Part shown: piece by piece, positions 38,501-50,746 of the stretch
How positions within the stretch are numbered: the first letter of the stretch is position 1
Layout of the letters: every line of letters begins with the position of its first letter
NCBI RefSeq assembly: GCF_029227915.1
Contig: NC_079884.1
Location: 17,546,001-17,610,000 of the forward strand
Direction of reading: 5' to 3'
Source of the DNA: Hydractinia symbiolongicarpus
Taxonomy: Eukaryota > Cnidaria > Hydrozoa > Anthoathecata > Hydractiniidae
DNA: 64,000 nucleotides
Position numbers and translations under genes: made by a program
Notes under the pieces: generated by a model
Told to the model about the DNA's origin: nothing
Database searches by the model: none
Seen by the model: the letters and a program-made list of their open reading frames with translations, nothing else

Positions 38501-41500
38501 TAAAAAGTCTTGTCGGTAAATCTTATCACAAACTTAGTAAAATAAGATACATCAGTTCCAACTTGACATCTGACACCAAAATTTTTATTAGTTAATGCTC
38601 TTGTTATGCCTTATTTATACTACTGTTCTTCTGCATGTTGCAATGCTAACAAGTTTGTATTGAATAAAGCAGATAAGTTGTACAAGAATATAAGCACATT
38701 TATAAATAAACCGTATATTAAATTGGAGAATTTACTAAATTTTAATCTTGACATTACTATTTTTAAATCCATCCATAAAACAGCCCCAAGTTATTTAAGT
38801 GAAAAAGTTGCACTTGTAGAATCTAGTCACAGTCACAACACTCGAGCTGCTTCAGACTATATGTTAACCATGCATCCAAATGGGTCCAGTTTTTTTAGGA
38901 GATCCTTTAAATTCCGATCACCTAGGCTCTGGAACAGTCTTCCTTCTGAGTTAAGAACTTTGCAGAGTTTGTTACAATTCAAGGAGGCTTTTAGTAAACA
39001 TTTCAAGCTAAGGTCTTAATCTTAATCTGATTTTTCTTATATAATTTTACTAATAGTTTTTTATTCTATAATGTTTTTATTGTTAATAATCAATAAACTA
39101 TTTTTAACCTATCTGTTTAAAAATTATTACTCCCACAATATATATAATGATATTTACAAATCTTCAGTGGCCCCCAGTGGAAAGAATTGTACTTGCTGTC
39201 TAAAAGTAAAGTAGTTTTTTGGGCATGCCACTAAAAATATTATTATTATTGTTGTTGTTGTTGTTGTTGTTGTTATCCTGAATATTTATACAGGATATAG
39301 CCACTGTTATCAATGTGGGTCCTGTGTACGGAATGTATACATTCCGTACACGGCAATGGACCTTATGATTATGAAGCAAACTCCATAACCACAAGGCCAC
39401 ATGCCACTATTGACCCATTTCACCACTTTCTAACATTGATAAGATTTTTGAAAAACTCTATCGCTTATATAAATTTTTATTCTCTAACAAAACTATTTAT
39501 GATAATCAGTTTGGTTTTAGAAAGAAATTTTCCACCTCCCAAAGTTTCATGGTATCTTGGATTGTGAGTATTATGACTCCAACTTCTTTAACAAACTTCC
39601 TTATCTTTAAACAGTATTATATCTTTGTTTCATCTCAACATAAGTTCTTTTAACTTACACTTTGATAGTCTTGAACTTTTCTTGAAGAGTCTTAAACTTA
39701 ATTTTGGTATTATAGCCCTCTCTGAAACATGAATTCTTTCTACAGCTTTCTTCAATCCTTCCCATCAAGGCTATCACTGTTTTCATACCCAAACTGAAGC
39801 TACCCATGGGGGAACTCTGTTTTTCATTAAAAATAATTTTAGCTCTTTTAAAAGACCTGACCTCAACGATTTAATGTATTCACATAAATTATATACTGGA
39901 ATCAACTTTTGCAGAAATTATTATTAAAAATCATCGTAATATTATAGTTGGTTATTTATAAACATCATTTCCTTTCTAGGCCCTTTGTTAGACAAGGTTT
40001 GCAAAGAAAATAAACTACTTGTTCTTTTGAGTTACTTTATTAATACTAGTAAATACTAGTAAAATCCAAATATTGACAGATTTGTTGACACTTTAGGTAA
40101 TTATATACCTTTTAATTCCTTATATTACGCTGCCAACACGAGTATGTCGAACATCAAAAACTCTGATTGATAACATTTTTATTTCTCCCCATAACATGAA
40201 ATCTTTTTCTGGTAAGTTCACTATTGGCATATCAGACCATCTCTCTCAATTTACTGTTTTACAAAAATATCATTCAAAATTTTTACAAGGATTGGAAAAA
40301 AGTTTGACAGTATCAATTTTAAACAAATATTTAATTTAAATGACTGGGAAAAGGTGCTAAATGTTAACAATAAAAGTCCTAGCCTTTCTTTTGATTTGAT
40401 AGATCTGTGCACACCCACAAGAAAGTTGTCCAAAAAACAGGCTAAAAATAATATAAACCATGGATAAGCAAAGGAATTAAAAATCCATACTCAAAAGAGA
40501 TTCTTTATTAAAAAAAATTATAAATACAGGTAGAAGTACCATAGAATACCAATACCAGTCTTTGCTTTTTGCAGTGTAGAAGTTGCAAAAACACCAAAGA
40601 GAAGTTTTTTGTGCTTTTCAAACCAAGTAGGATATGAGCATACTTTTGTAACAAAAAAGTGTTTATATATTTTTATTTTTACAAAATATTATCTTCACCT
40701 TCTGTAGAAATTTGTTTTAAAAAATATGTTTTTTTGTTAAGATCCTCTCTATTTTGAGTACACTTCAATATGAATCTGCAATGTAGGGTTTTTTTTCATA
40801 GTCATATAAGTATTATCAAGAAGTAACTTGACACAAACACAGAACATCTTTTAAATAACTTGACACAAACACAGAACATCTTTTGGAGAAATATTTGGTG
40901 AAAGAAGGGTTCCAAGCCACTGCTATTCTGCGGTACTCAAATCTAAGATTTTTCTAAATTTGGTCTACAATTTATCTATGATATAAAAGGATAAAACTTA
41001 TTTTACCAAAAAAAAACACACTACTTGCAATATCCAACCCCGAGAAGACTATATTTTGGTACAATATGATAGCAAAACTATCATATAATCACTCTAACTA
41101 AACACAGGAATGATTCAATAAACCGTTTAGAATAACTGGTATTTTTCGGTACCTGCCACTGGTATTTTGTAGTGCATTTGGGTATCTAAATTTAACCCAA
41201 CTCGAAAATATTTTTATAGAAAATTATTCAATACTGAAACCCTATGCCAAATTTCAGATTCATTCCATATTTAATTGTCCCATTAGATCAGATTTTCTAC
41301 ACTGGTATTTTGCGGTACCTGGGGATTTTTTTGTGCAATTTCAAAGTAAAAAAAAAATATTGAAACAGGGATTTTTCCATCGTCCCTTATACCTATTTGG
41401 TATGGGCTTTTTTGACCCTTTTAAGTATGGGGGGGGGGGCATAAAGTGCCCGTGGGCTGTAACTTTTGTTAAGTTTCGTTTTAAGTGACGAAACTTGATA

Positions 41501-44500
41501 CAAAGAAGCATCAATATGTTGTGGCTTAATTAGTGACAAATATTTAGGTTGACATGTCATCACAGGAAGTGATGACGTTATAATGAGACAATGGTAGAAG
41601 AAAGTATGTCTTTTTTAGAAATTCTCGTATTTGTATCTTTTTTAAAACTATTTACAGTACTAGTCATTAAAAAAGTATGAGAATGTAAGATATTATTAGA
41701 AAGATTATTTCAATAGCTACTCAATAAAGAAAATTTGGATTGACATGGGAGAAAGTGACCTATGACGTCATCATATGAGAAATAGAGAAATAGGAAATTA
41801 CAAATATTCCGGTCTGTAAATTACCAATATTCTGGTCTGCAAATTACACAGTATACATGTCAATATTGTATGATTACTTTTTGTCACTGTCACATACATA
41901 ATCCCATATTCATACAACTGGTTATTTTAGAAAGCATTTGATTTTAGCACTACAGTAAAAAAGTTAATATGACCACCTGTCAAACAGGAAAAAGTGACAT
42001 TGACAGGACAATTCTTGGAGAAAAAATTTTTTATTTTCCGAAAGGATCAATTTCAAAAATAGTGTGACATTTTCTGAAAGTGCCAAAATGAGTTTCAGTA
42101 TCAAATGGAACACATCTTGCCCTATTTACTTCAAATTTTAGTATGTTGGTCTTATGGTGATTACCACCCTCAAATGACATTTTGATTTCCAAAAAACGTG
42201 GTAGTTTTGAGGTTACCATCAATAATATAGGTCTTCCTTGTGATAGCAAATACTTGAGAAATAGTGGGGCTGCCAAATTGAATTTTTTTTCATGTAAACT
42301 AGATAGCCCGAAGTCCTACATTATCCAAAAAGGTGCAAGAAATTTTATCATATATGTGCTGTTTTCGAGGTTACAATCTACTGAAACAAAAAAAATTAGA
42401 GTTATTTTCATATTAGTGATTCAAGGTATTTTCCTCATAAATATGTACAAAACATCTACTTAAAATATCTTTTGGAGCATTTCAATAGGTGTTGTTGAAG
42501 GAAATGTGTTGATTTTAAGGTTACCCACGGTACAATTCTGTGTTTAAATCAGATAAAACAGAAAAATCTGTGAACTATGTGTAATCTTGAAACATTGCTT
42601 CACTACAAGTTGTATAAAATTGATGACATTGTTCAGTAATTTGAAAATTAAGATAAGTGTGGTATTTATGAGGTTACTATTGAAGTTTGGGTTTCTTATC
42701 ACCTCAGGCAAACAAATTAACACATCACAATTCGAGTATATCTTGAAAACTAGGTAACCTCAAAATGTGCTTCCTTTTTTAAAAGTTGCCCATTTTTATA
42801 CACCAAATGTACCTACCTTTGGTTAACAGTAACCTCAAAATTACACTTTGTAGAGAATGACAAATGATGACATGTTGAAATGTCACAACCCCCCCCCCCC
42901 CCTTAATTTTTGAAACTGATCAAAGTCCAATAAAAGTTAGGAAAAGTCACAAAATTTCAAGTAATTTCATCCAGTATTGAAAAAGTTATTAGACTTTGAA
43001 AATGCCGCGGGCACTTTATGCCCCCCCCTCCCATACCAAATAGGGTTAAAGTTAGTAAAGTTAACCCAATTTTTAAACACAAAGGCTTAAACCAAGATGT
43101 AAACAAATTATCACTCTACTTTCAAATATAGATAAAATTTTTGAAAAACTATTAGTTCATAAAAGGCTTAGATCCTTTTTAATAGACAATTTGGTTTTTG
43201 AAGTATGCATTCTACTAATCATGCTCTGATTACTTTAACCGATTTATTTATTTATTATTTATTATTTATTCGCGAATATTTATACAGGATAAAAAACTTC
43301 AGTTTCTAAATACATATTTACAAAATATTTTATAAAAAGAAACTGTTATCAGTGTTTGTCCTGTTATAAGCCTAAAAATAAAACATAAAGTTATACGTAA
43401 GGCACTTGATGATGGGCCGTTTTCTTGTGATGTGTTCATAGATCTCTAAAAAGCTTTAGATACTTTTAGTAATATACTACTTCGAAAGCTGAAACTATAT
43501 GATATAAGGGGTATTGCTTATAATTGTTTCAGATCTTACCTTACTGAAAGATCTCAATTCGTAAATTAACGAGAAAAAAAAAAATTATTTTAAGGAAGGT
43601 TCTATGTGGTGTACCTCAATTTTCTGTGTTAGGACCCTTACTTTTTATCATCTATATTAATGATCTTTCTAATGCCATTATTTTTAGTAAAACTACATTA
43701 TTTGCTGATGATAGATGTCTACTTTTTTCAAGTCCCTCTCTAAAAAAGATCAACAAATGTGTCAATATTGATCTGAAGAGGCTCTTTAAATGGTTATGTA
43801 AAGTATCCTTAAATGTTTCAAAAACTGAGGTTATCCTGTTTCATAGTCAAAGTAAAAAAAAAAAAAATCTAAATCTTAGTCTAAAGCTTAATGGCAAACC
43901 TTTAAATTTAAGTGAGTCAGTAAGATACCTTGGAATTATATTAGACTGTTTCTTCACTTGGAGTCCTCATTATACAAAATATATCTGCTAAACTTCGAAA
44001 TGCTTATGGTATTATCTCCAAACTACGTTATTTTCTTTCTATAAATCTACTCTTTTTTGTATCTATTATGCTCTTTTTGATTCTTAATAAAGATATGCTT
44101 GGCAGGTTTTGGCCCGAAACCCTAATCCCAAGACCAACAGAACTTTCCTTCTTCAAAGACAATGTGTGGCTTTTTACATTTTTTGATTTTAATGCACACA
44201 CTTCTTATTTAATGAACTTCGCATTCTAAAGCTTGCTGAGCTTATTAAATGCTTAAATGTTTTAACGATTTATTAAATCTTAAACAGGTAAAATTCTTCT
44301 CTTAATAATACTTTTGATCTCAGATACTACTCTAATACTCACATCACTAGGGGGAAATCAAGGTGTTTTATTAGCTAAAACTCACTGATTCTATTGTTGA
44401 TCAGTCAGTTGTTTACTGGAAAGAGCTGCAGTCTCTGTGTCCTGACAGATCTGGCTATTTTATCAAAATCTAATCTAACTAAATTACAAAATAACATCTT

Positions 44501-47500
44501 CCTAAATAATTACATTGCCTAATTTTATCACAAATGTTTCACTTGTTTTTTATTGTTAGTTATTTAGGACATTATTTATCTACTAAGCACTGGTGGCCTC
44601 CTTCAGAATAGTCTTCGACTAATAGGTGTTTCTCCTATCAATTGGTCATTTTTTGACAAATATTTATTATTATTTATTTAGTTTTACATTGTACATGACT
44701 TATTGATAAATAAATACTTTTACTACTACTACTCCTAACTAATAACATGCTGCCCATCAGTAGTAAATCGCACAAACAACTCGCCAAGCCTATAAATATA
44801 CTCACTCTACTCCAATCTCGGACTTCTCAAGTTTCCCAACATGCTCTCTATGCAAAATATTATTTTTCTACACAATTAGCTTTTAATGACCTTCCTAAAG
44901 GTCCTGATAGATGGTAAACTATTTTTTAAAGTATTCCATAAAGTTACTGAAAATAAAAAAATAAAACATAATAGTTTATCGTGTATATATTGTTTTATAA
45001 ACTATATATTCAAAAATTATAAAAAAAAAGAAAAAAAAGGTTTACTTTAGTTAATTAGTTTTGATTTTATTCTAAATATTTTATCAAAGTTCAAAGAATG
45101 CCCACAACACACCTTGCACAAACAAAATCGCAGAAAGCAAGACGAAATGTTTTTAATAAACTTCATGTGGTAAAGACATGTGTTTAAAGCAGTTCCTAAA
45201 ACGTGGTTGCCTGTTCAAAAATGAGATAAGGGTGAATCAGAAAATCAATGTGCTAATTGAGCTTTCGGGGAAGCATAAATGCCTGTACAAATCGATGCAT
45301 TTGATCGCGCATGCTAAAGCAATTGATAAATTAATCGAGGCTCTGATAAAAATAACATAGAAGCTAACGCTAAGTTTGAGATAAATTATTGAAATTGCGC
45401 ATCTATTTGGTGCTGAGCAATGTATTACGAAAGCTCTAAAGAAGTAAGTACCTCATTCTCACTAATAGCCATTTATTAATCTAAGCTCTTAAACCGTGAG
45501 TTTATACGGTCCATACTTACTTTTCTTTCTTTCAGAATTCAATGTTTCGGTATAAACGATAAAAGACGAAATATAAATCATAAATCAAACACTCCAAAAT
45601 TTTCTCATGATCAACAAGGACTTTTGAAATTATCTTTTGTTTTTTCAACATCATTTGGTGAAAAGTCTATCAGATTTCACTCTTTATAGTCATGGAATGA
45701 GTTGCAAAAATCTCTTCCTTTCCGACTTCTTAGTAGAATAAGCTGTGAGATCAAACCAATTCTGTTTTTGAGCATTTCCTAAACTAAATTTGATTTTATT
45801 TTGTAATTTTATGTTTGCTTTGATTTTTGAGCTGCTTTTCTTGGTGAATTCCTTATGACTAAATTTATTTACATGAACTCCTACCTTTGTGTTGTATTTG
45901 TCCCAGTCCTGTCTTTGTACTTTGCATATTGTGATGTCCTGTCCATAGGTGAACACCACTTTCAGATACAATTTGCTTTGTGGTTATCTCTTTTCAATAC
46001 ACTTCATCAAATATTACAACAATATTTATAAAATCATAAAACCTTTTCATTTTTTATCTTAATTTTCGTCTTCTATAATTATGTATTTTTAGTCAATTGA
46101 TAAATAAATTATTACTTACTTATAATGTTACTTACTTATAATACTATCTTCCCATTTGCCTTTAACGTCATCATAATACTATTTTTAGAGTGTAATACTA
46201 TCATTTCAAATACAATACTATTCTATGTTTTTTAATACTACTCTTATATAATATATAATAACATTTTTATATACAATTACGCTCTATATACGTCCTAATC
46301 ACATGATTCAATTTTAATTTTCTGCCAAAGATTGCATGAAAAAGAAACGAACTTGGTACATTAAGGATAGATAGATAGATGACAGACAGACAGACGGACG
46401 GACGGACGGACGGACGGACGGACGGACGGACGGACGGACGGACGGACGGACGGACGGACGGACGGACGGACGGACGGACGGACGGATGGCTTATATGGAG
46501 AGTCCTAGAGTATTTAATGCTCATTTTGAGCTCTACAGACCCAATTAGTAGGGCCGGCGCTCTACTAGACAACTCCCGGCAACATCCAACGGCCCACACA
46601 GTGTGCCATCTCACCAATTTCCCTCATATGGCTTGGGTTAACCCGGGGCTATGGTAACATTCACTTGACCATCAGTAATTACAACTTTAATCATATTGGT
46701 TAATTCAGACATAAAGAAAAAAAGAAAACTGCTCACGTAACGAAAAACAAAAACACCAAAACTTTACAACATTTTCTTAGGCTTTACACAATACTTATCA
46801 TATGCTTAAAATGACCAATTTTCAGCTTACGGATGCTTATTAGTGTCGTGCTTATAAAAAAACATGTAGTTTTTGTTGTTCACAAGATCAGGTTTTCAGG
46901 CGCTTATGTTTAGTAATTAATTGTAAGAATCTCAAAATTAACACTTTTGTGCTAAATTTGAGATTAGCACCTTTAGCTTAATGAACTTCGTTGTTCAAAT
47001 TGCATGCTTGTAAGCCACTGAGAAAAAGAGCACTGTTAAAATTTCTACTTATTTTTTCTTAAGGTCTATTAACATAACAAAGTTAGGCATGTGATCAGAG
47101 TTTTTGAAATATAGTTTTTTAAAACCCTGATTAACAAAGTATTATAAAATATCAACATAGTATACAATACGAAGTTAGTATAATAAAAATTGTGAAAAAT
47201 AGTATTATAATAGCAAGGTAGTTTTATAAGAAATACAACAGTGATAAAGTTCCTTTTTGTATATAGCTAAGGATTCTTAAACGAGGTTGGTATGCTATAC
47301 CACAGTGGCTATTTATACTTATTTTTTCTCTATTCGTACGTGGCTTTCACCTTGAAGGAACTCTCACGTACAACAACTTTTTTTTTTTACGCAAGCATTT
47401 CTAATGTTGCTAAGAGAATTATTTTGTTATTTTTCGATTTATTGCTCTATTCTATATCAACAAGTCTTTTAGATGATTCAGGACACAGGTTACTTTTGAG

Positions 47501-50500
47501 GAGTTCTTTTTCGAAGTGTTTGTTTATTGGTCATTCTATTGGCTGTAAATTTTCCGTGTGGTCTGTACTGAAAATATAATGAAAGACAGAAAAACAGGCT
47601 ATTGCTATCTAGAGAAAACTGAATCATTTGCTCGCTGCAAAACAAAAAAAGTAAAACCCTGATTGGCTGAGATGCAAGTACTGTAACCATCAGTTATTGT
47701 ACTAGCAGCATTCGCGCCAATGGTGACACGTCACGTTACTTGCCCGAGCTAAGGTACGAATCTGGGGGAATGTTTTGACACTTGAGAAAAAAAAGACCTA
47801 ACTGTTGTAAACAACTTGAAGAAATATATTGACATGTAGTGATCAGTTCACATACGCGTTGTCGAGAAATGATATTTTGTTATGCCATAGATTTATACGC
47901 TAATACTAAAGGCTTACTTCAAATGAAAAACATTGGTAAAAATCAGTATTTTTGCACAACGAATATGTTTCACAGAGCGTTCATTTTACCCTCCCGTCTC
48001 AGTTTTTGTGTTGAGTAAGACGTTAGCGCCACGCTATAATGTGTTGAAGAGAAACAAGAAGCGCCGGGGACAAAGTATTAGGCTAGCTTTAATTTTCTTG
48101 CAAATTGTGAAATGCTTCGCATCGTTTTTTTTTAAGTTCTAGTTTTATACTCCATCTCCTTTTCCTGCCGCATACAAAGTATAATTTTATTACGGTCATA
48201 ATATATTTCACTTAAAACTTGTATCTGTTGGGAACTAAAGAAAAATGTTTACCAGTAAAGGATAACCGTGAAAACTTTTAATAATATATAAATTGGTGCT
48301 AACAAAAATAAAATCTTACGTACAAATAGATGAATCGCCTCTTTGTTTTTAACACGCTTTTTTACATAAGAATACCAAAATTCTAACCAGGCTGGTAACT
48401 CCTCAAAATTAGCCTAAAAACCTGACAACATTAAATTGCCAATGGTAGAATCATTTGCGTCGACGTCGACAATAAGTTGCCTGCGCGAGAAATTAAAGGG
48501 TCTGCAGTTTTAAATACTTTTTTTATTACGTTGCATCAGCCTTACCTACCCTTTAAATGTTTTTTCTCTTTTAGTAAAAAAATGCAAGTCAGGCTGTTAG
48601 TATGGAAAACTTAAAATAAAGGAATATGTAATGGTAACAAAAAATAAAGTAAATAAAATAACTTCTATCTTAATCACCAGCGAAACTGCCCGCTTGCCGA
48701 GATCTCGCCTATGTTATTAAAACTCGCCAATTATTTCTATTTTTTTTGAAAAACTAGTGCAAAGTAGATTTCTATTTTTATCTCTCAGCACAATTTCCTA
48801 AATGACACAGTTTGGATTTCGAAAGCCTTTTACGACAGAAACTGCAGTATCTCTGATTTTATTCTAAGATCTTGACTTTGTTTGTGCTGTGCTCAATGGT
48901 CTTGAAATAGCTTTTGATACCGTTGATTATAAAATTTTGTTAAAAAATACTATATCGTTTTGGCATAAATATGCTATGTATGTTATAAGCATAAAGTTTA
49001 GCTGCGATGAGAAATTGAATATGCTTATAAAAAATATTTTTTTATAAATTAGCGTGTAAACAGCACAACATACTGACGTACGACCTCGAATAAAAAAAAT
49101 ATTCATTGACATGTTTAGGTTCCAAGATACATGTAATTATGAGTTCATATGGTTTTCAGGCTAAATTGGTTGACCGTAGAAGTGAAATCCCTTTTTAAAA
49201 AAATATTGTACCACTACTTATAATTCAAAAGAGACGTTAAAAATAGTATTATGTGTCAATTTTACTTGTTGCATCGCTAAATTCTAAAAGAAGTCTAAAT
49301 TTCACATTCAGACATATTGTAAGAAAATGAATAGAATCATTTGAAAGAGAATAGAGAATTGTTTAATAAAATAGTATGCTTTTCTACTCTACTACTTCCC
49401 ATTAAAGAAAAAAAATTTATGAGTAGATAAAAAAATATGTGAACTCTTTAGCAAAGATCGTTTTGTGACTAAGTACTTCTAGGACCTGCAAGATTTCTTT
49501 TTCTGAACTGATTTCAAACTGCCTGTTTTTTTCAGGGAAATATTCAAATCGAACTATACTGGGAACATACACCACGAACATGTCGAAATTTTGCTGAACT
49601 GGTGAGAACATAATTTGGGGTCACCAAGAATTTTATCTAAGCGGCCTTTTTTAGTCTTTTCTATTTTTAACTTATTATTATTATAGTTCAAGGTTGTCAC
49701 AAAACCTAAAAAACCTTAATAATGCTGATATCTTGAACATAAAAGTCTTGGACAAGCATTAAAAAGCCCAGTACTATAAATTACCTTTAGGCGAGAAGAG
49801 GCTATTACGACAAAACAAAGTTTCATCGAGTTATACCGGTATAAATTCCAGTATTTTTTCCTCCTTTGTAGAATATTACACGTTAAATTTTAATGCCCTG
49901 TTATTAACTTTAGAATTTCATGATTCAAACTGGTGATCCTAGTGGTACAGGAAAAGGAGGATCATCGATTTATGGGTATTATTCCCTGTATTTACTTTTT
50001 AAAAAGTTATTATAAATCACGTATTATCGCAACAGCAGGCCATTTCTTTTAGTCCAATGTTTGAAGACGAGATTCACCCCCATTTGAAGCACACTGGTGC
50101 AGGTGTTTTATCCATGGCTAACAGGTTAATAATTTGTTTAAGTGTTGCTTTATTTTAAAAACAAGTTCACCAGGGTAGAATTACTACCAAAAGAGTGAGA
50201 TTCTTGTAAATAGTATTGTTACAATCTAGACGAAACTTATTCCATTACCACATTCGATGCTGTACTGTGTACCGGTTTAGTTAGTTATAAGTGTTAGAAA
50301 GCTACATGGAATAAAAACTTTAAAAACAACTAAAATTAAGGTTTTCTTTTCAGTTCTAGCGTAAACTTGAGTTTTTTTTTTTTATTAGCGGTCCAAACTC
50401 AAATGGAAGTCAGTTTTTTATCACTCTGGCACCTTGTCAATGGTTAGATGGTAAATAGTTCCTTTAAACTTTTCTGGAGATTGTCAGGTGTTGTGCTTTC

Positions 50501-50746
50501 TCTAGAATTTTATTTTATATCATGCCGTTCCAGGTAAACATAGCATATTTGGACGAGTGTGTAAAGGAATGCAAGTGGTGAAGAAAATTGGAAATGTTCA
50601 AACAGATATATCAACCGATAGGTACAATGATTTTAAAGTATTCCAAATGTATGTAGCGCAATGCCAATTTTTATAAGTTTGGAAATTACTTTAGACCAAC
50701 TGAAGACGTCCTCATCATAGAGGCGCTGTGTTCTCGCACTCGATAA
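35517..50746 (+). CDS. PPIL1: Host peptidyl-prolyl isomerase, PPIL1 type (8 exons)
   Basis: Exons: 35517-35573, 49536-49601, 49791-49838, 49914-49975, 50053-50124, 50389-50450, 50534-50621, 50695-50746; 507 bases, 168 residues. All introns are GT-AG and every phase joins. It opens [19 protein letters not shown], then [23 protein letters not shown] (catalytic arginine), [35 protein letters not shown] and [13 protein letters not shown], the cyclophilin active-site and core blocks; it ends [11 protein letters not shown]. Length and N-terminus match PPIL1, a spliceosomal cyclophilin, rather than larger family members. Intron 1 is 13,962 bp and full of mobile DNA; the others are 77-264 bp. Intron 1's donor is the unusual GTTAGA. 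No stops or frameshifts. Confidence 0.93.
35674..37662. mobile_element. 2-kb element with inverted ends in PPIL1 intron 1
   Basis: Arms of about 40 bp at 35674-35718 and 37620-37662 are inverted copies (AGACTGTCCC with GGGACAGTCT; TGTCAGTGTTTT with its complement). Inside, short GAAATATTCC/GGAATAATTC motifs recur about ten times. The long minus ORF at 35931-36359 has no recognisable domain. Family unknown; possibly a non-autonomous DNA transposon. Confidence 0.5.
37830..39060 (+). pseudogene. LINE reverse-transcriptase remnant
   Basis: It reads [31 protein letters not shown], a PQGS region in another frame, YANETIII (decayed YADD) and near the end [17 protein letters not shown], typical of LINE C-termini. 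At least four frame breaks; an internal deletion between the second and third blocks is likely. Confidence 0.75.
39234..39399 (-). mobile_element. tRNA-derived SINE with 10-bp target duplication
   Basis: Flanked by CATGCCACTA at 39224-39233 and 39400-39409. On the minus strand the head has an A-box-like TGGCCTTGTGG, an anticodon-loop region CTTCATAATC and a B-box-like AGGTCCATTGCC, like tRNA-Met. The body holds a 28-bp perfect palindrome (39324-39351) and the tail is (AAC)n(AAT)n. Confidence 0.75.
39560..40560 (+). pseudogene. LINE endonuclease remnant, first part
   Basis: Readable pieces are [21 protein letters not shown], and near 40220 [11 protein letters not shown] (the SDH motif). It belongs with the reverse transcriptase at 43055-44300, the two being separated by a later insertion. 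Many stops. Confidence 0.6.
40561..41390. other. Intron stretch with recurring GGTATTTTGCGGTACC-like motif
   Basis: No gene. Variants of TATTTTGCGGTACCT occur at about 40930, 41140, 41165 and 41300, and a 32-bp tandem duplication (ACTTGACACAAACACAGAAC) at 40827-40880. It is probably part of the insertion that split the LINE. Confidence 0.4.
41391..43045. mobile_element. Non-autonomous piggyBac-like element, 1.66 kb
   Basis: Ends are ACCTATTTGGTATGGG and the complement of CCCTATTTGGTATGGG. TTAA follows on the right (43046-43049) and TTAT lies on the left (41387-41390). Subterminal G-runs lead into GCATAAAGTGCCCG and its complement. No coding capacity. Confidence 0.75.
43055..44300 (+). pseudogene. 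LINE reverse transcriptase, second part
   Basis: It resumes the LINE of 39560-40560. Frames hold [29 protein letters not shown]-like sequence, then after a SINE insertion [21 protein letters not shown] (active site, YADD-like) and [10 protein letters not shown]. The 121-codon ORF 43626-43991 is the longest open piece. About 44300-45500 is decayed, AT-rich and may be the end of the same LINE. Confidence 0.7.
43249..43375 (-). mobile_element. SINE fragment inside the LINE
   Basis: It shares GAATATTTATACAGGATA and CTGTTATCA.TG..TGTCCTG with the SINE at 39234-39399, and has an (ATTT)n/(AAT)n tail. It splits the reading of the host LINE. Confidence 0.55.
45530..46110 (+). pseudogene. LINE 3' remnant
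   Basis: A plus-strand frame reads [20 protein letters not shown], typical of the end of LINE ORF2, followed by an AT-rich tail ending in TAAATAAATTATTAC. 45100-45530 holds no recognisable gene. Confidence 0.5.
46370..46487. repeat. Tetranucleotide microsatellite GATA/GACA/GGAC
   Basis: GATAGATA, then GACAGACA, then about 25 units of GGAC. Both long ORFs across it are artefacts of the repeat. Confidence 0.95.
46488..48779. other. PPIL1 intron 1, no gene seen
   Basis: AT-rich with a GC-richer 150 bp at 46490-46650 that looks like part of an unidentified repeat. Small ORFs show no domain. Confidence 0.5.
48780..48945 (+). pseudogene. Small LINE reverse-transcriptase fragment
   Basis: It reads [16 protein letters not shown] and then, across a break, [12 protein letters not shown], the finger/palm A region of a LINE. 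No other part is nearby. Confidence 0.5.

Noticed and set aside
46267-46657. ORFs on both strands across 46379-46487
   Set aside because: They are translations of the GGAC tetranucleotide repeat (TDGR and VRPS repeats).
47292-47579. 95-residue plus-strand ORF in PPIL1 intron 1
   Set aside because: Hydrophobic, low-complexity, no start context or homology; looks like chance reading of T-rich DNA.
49417-49611. Minus-strand 64-residue ORF
   Set aside because: Antisense shadow of PPIL1 exon 2, whose plus-strand reading is confirmed by homology and splice phase.
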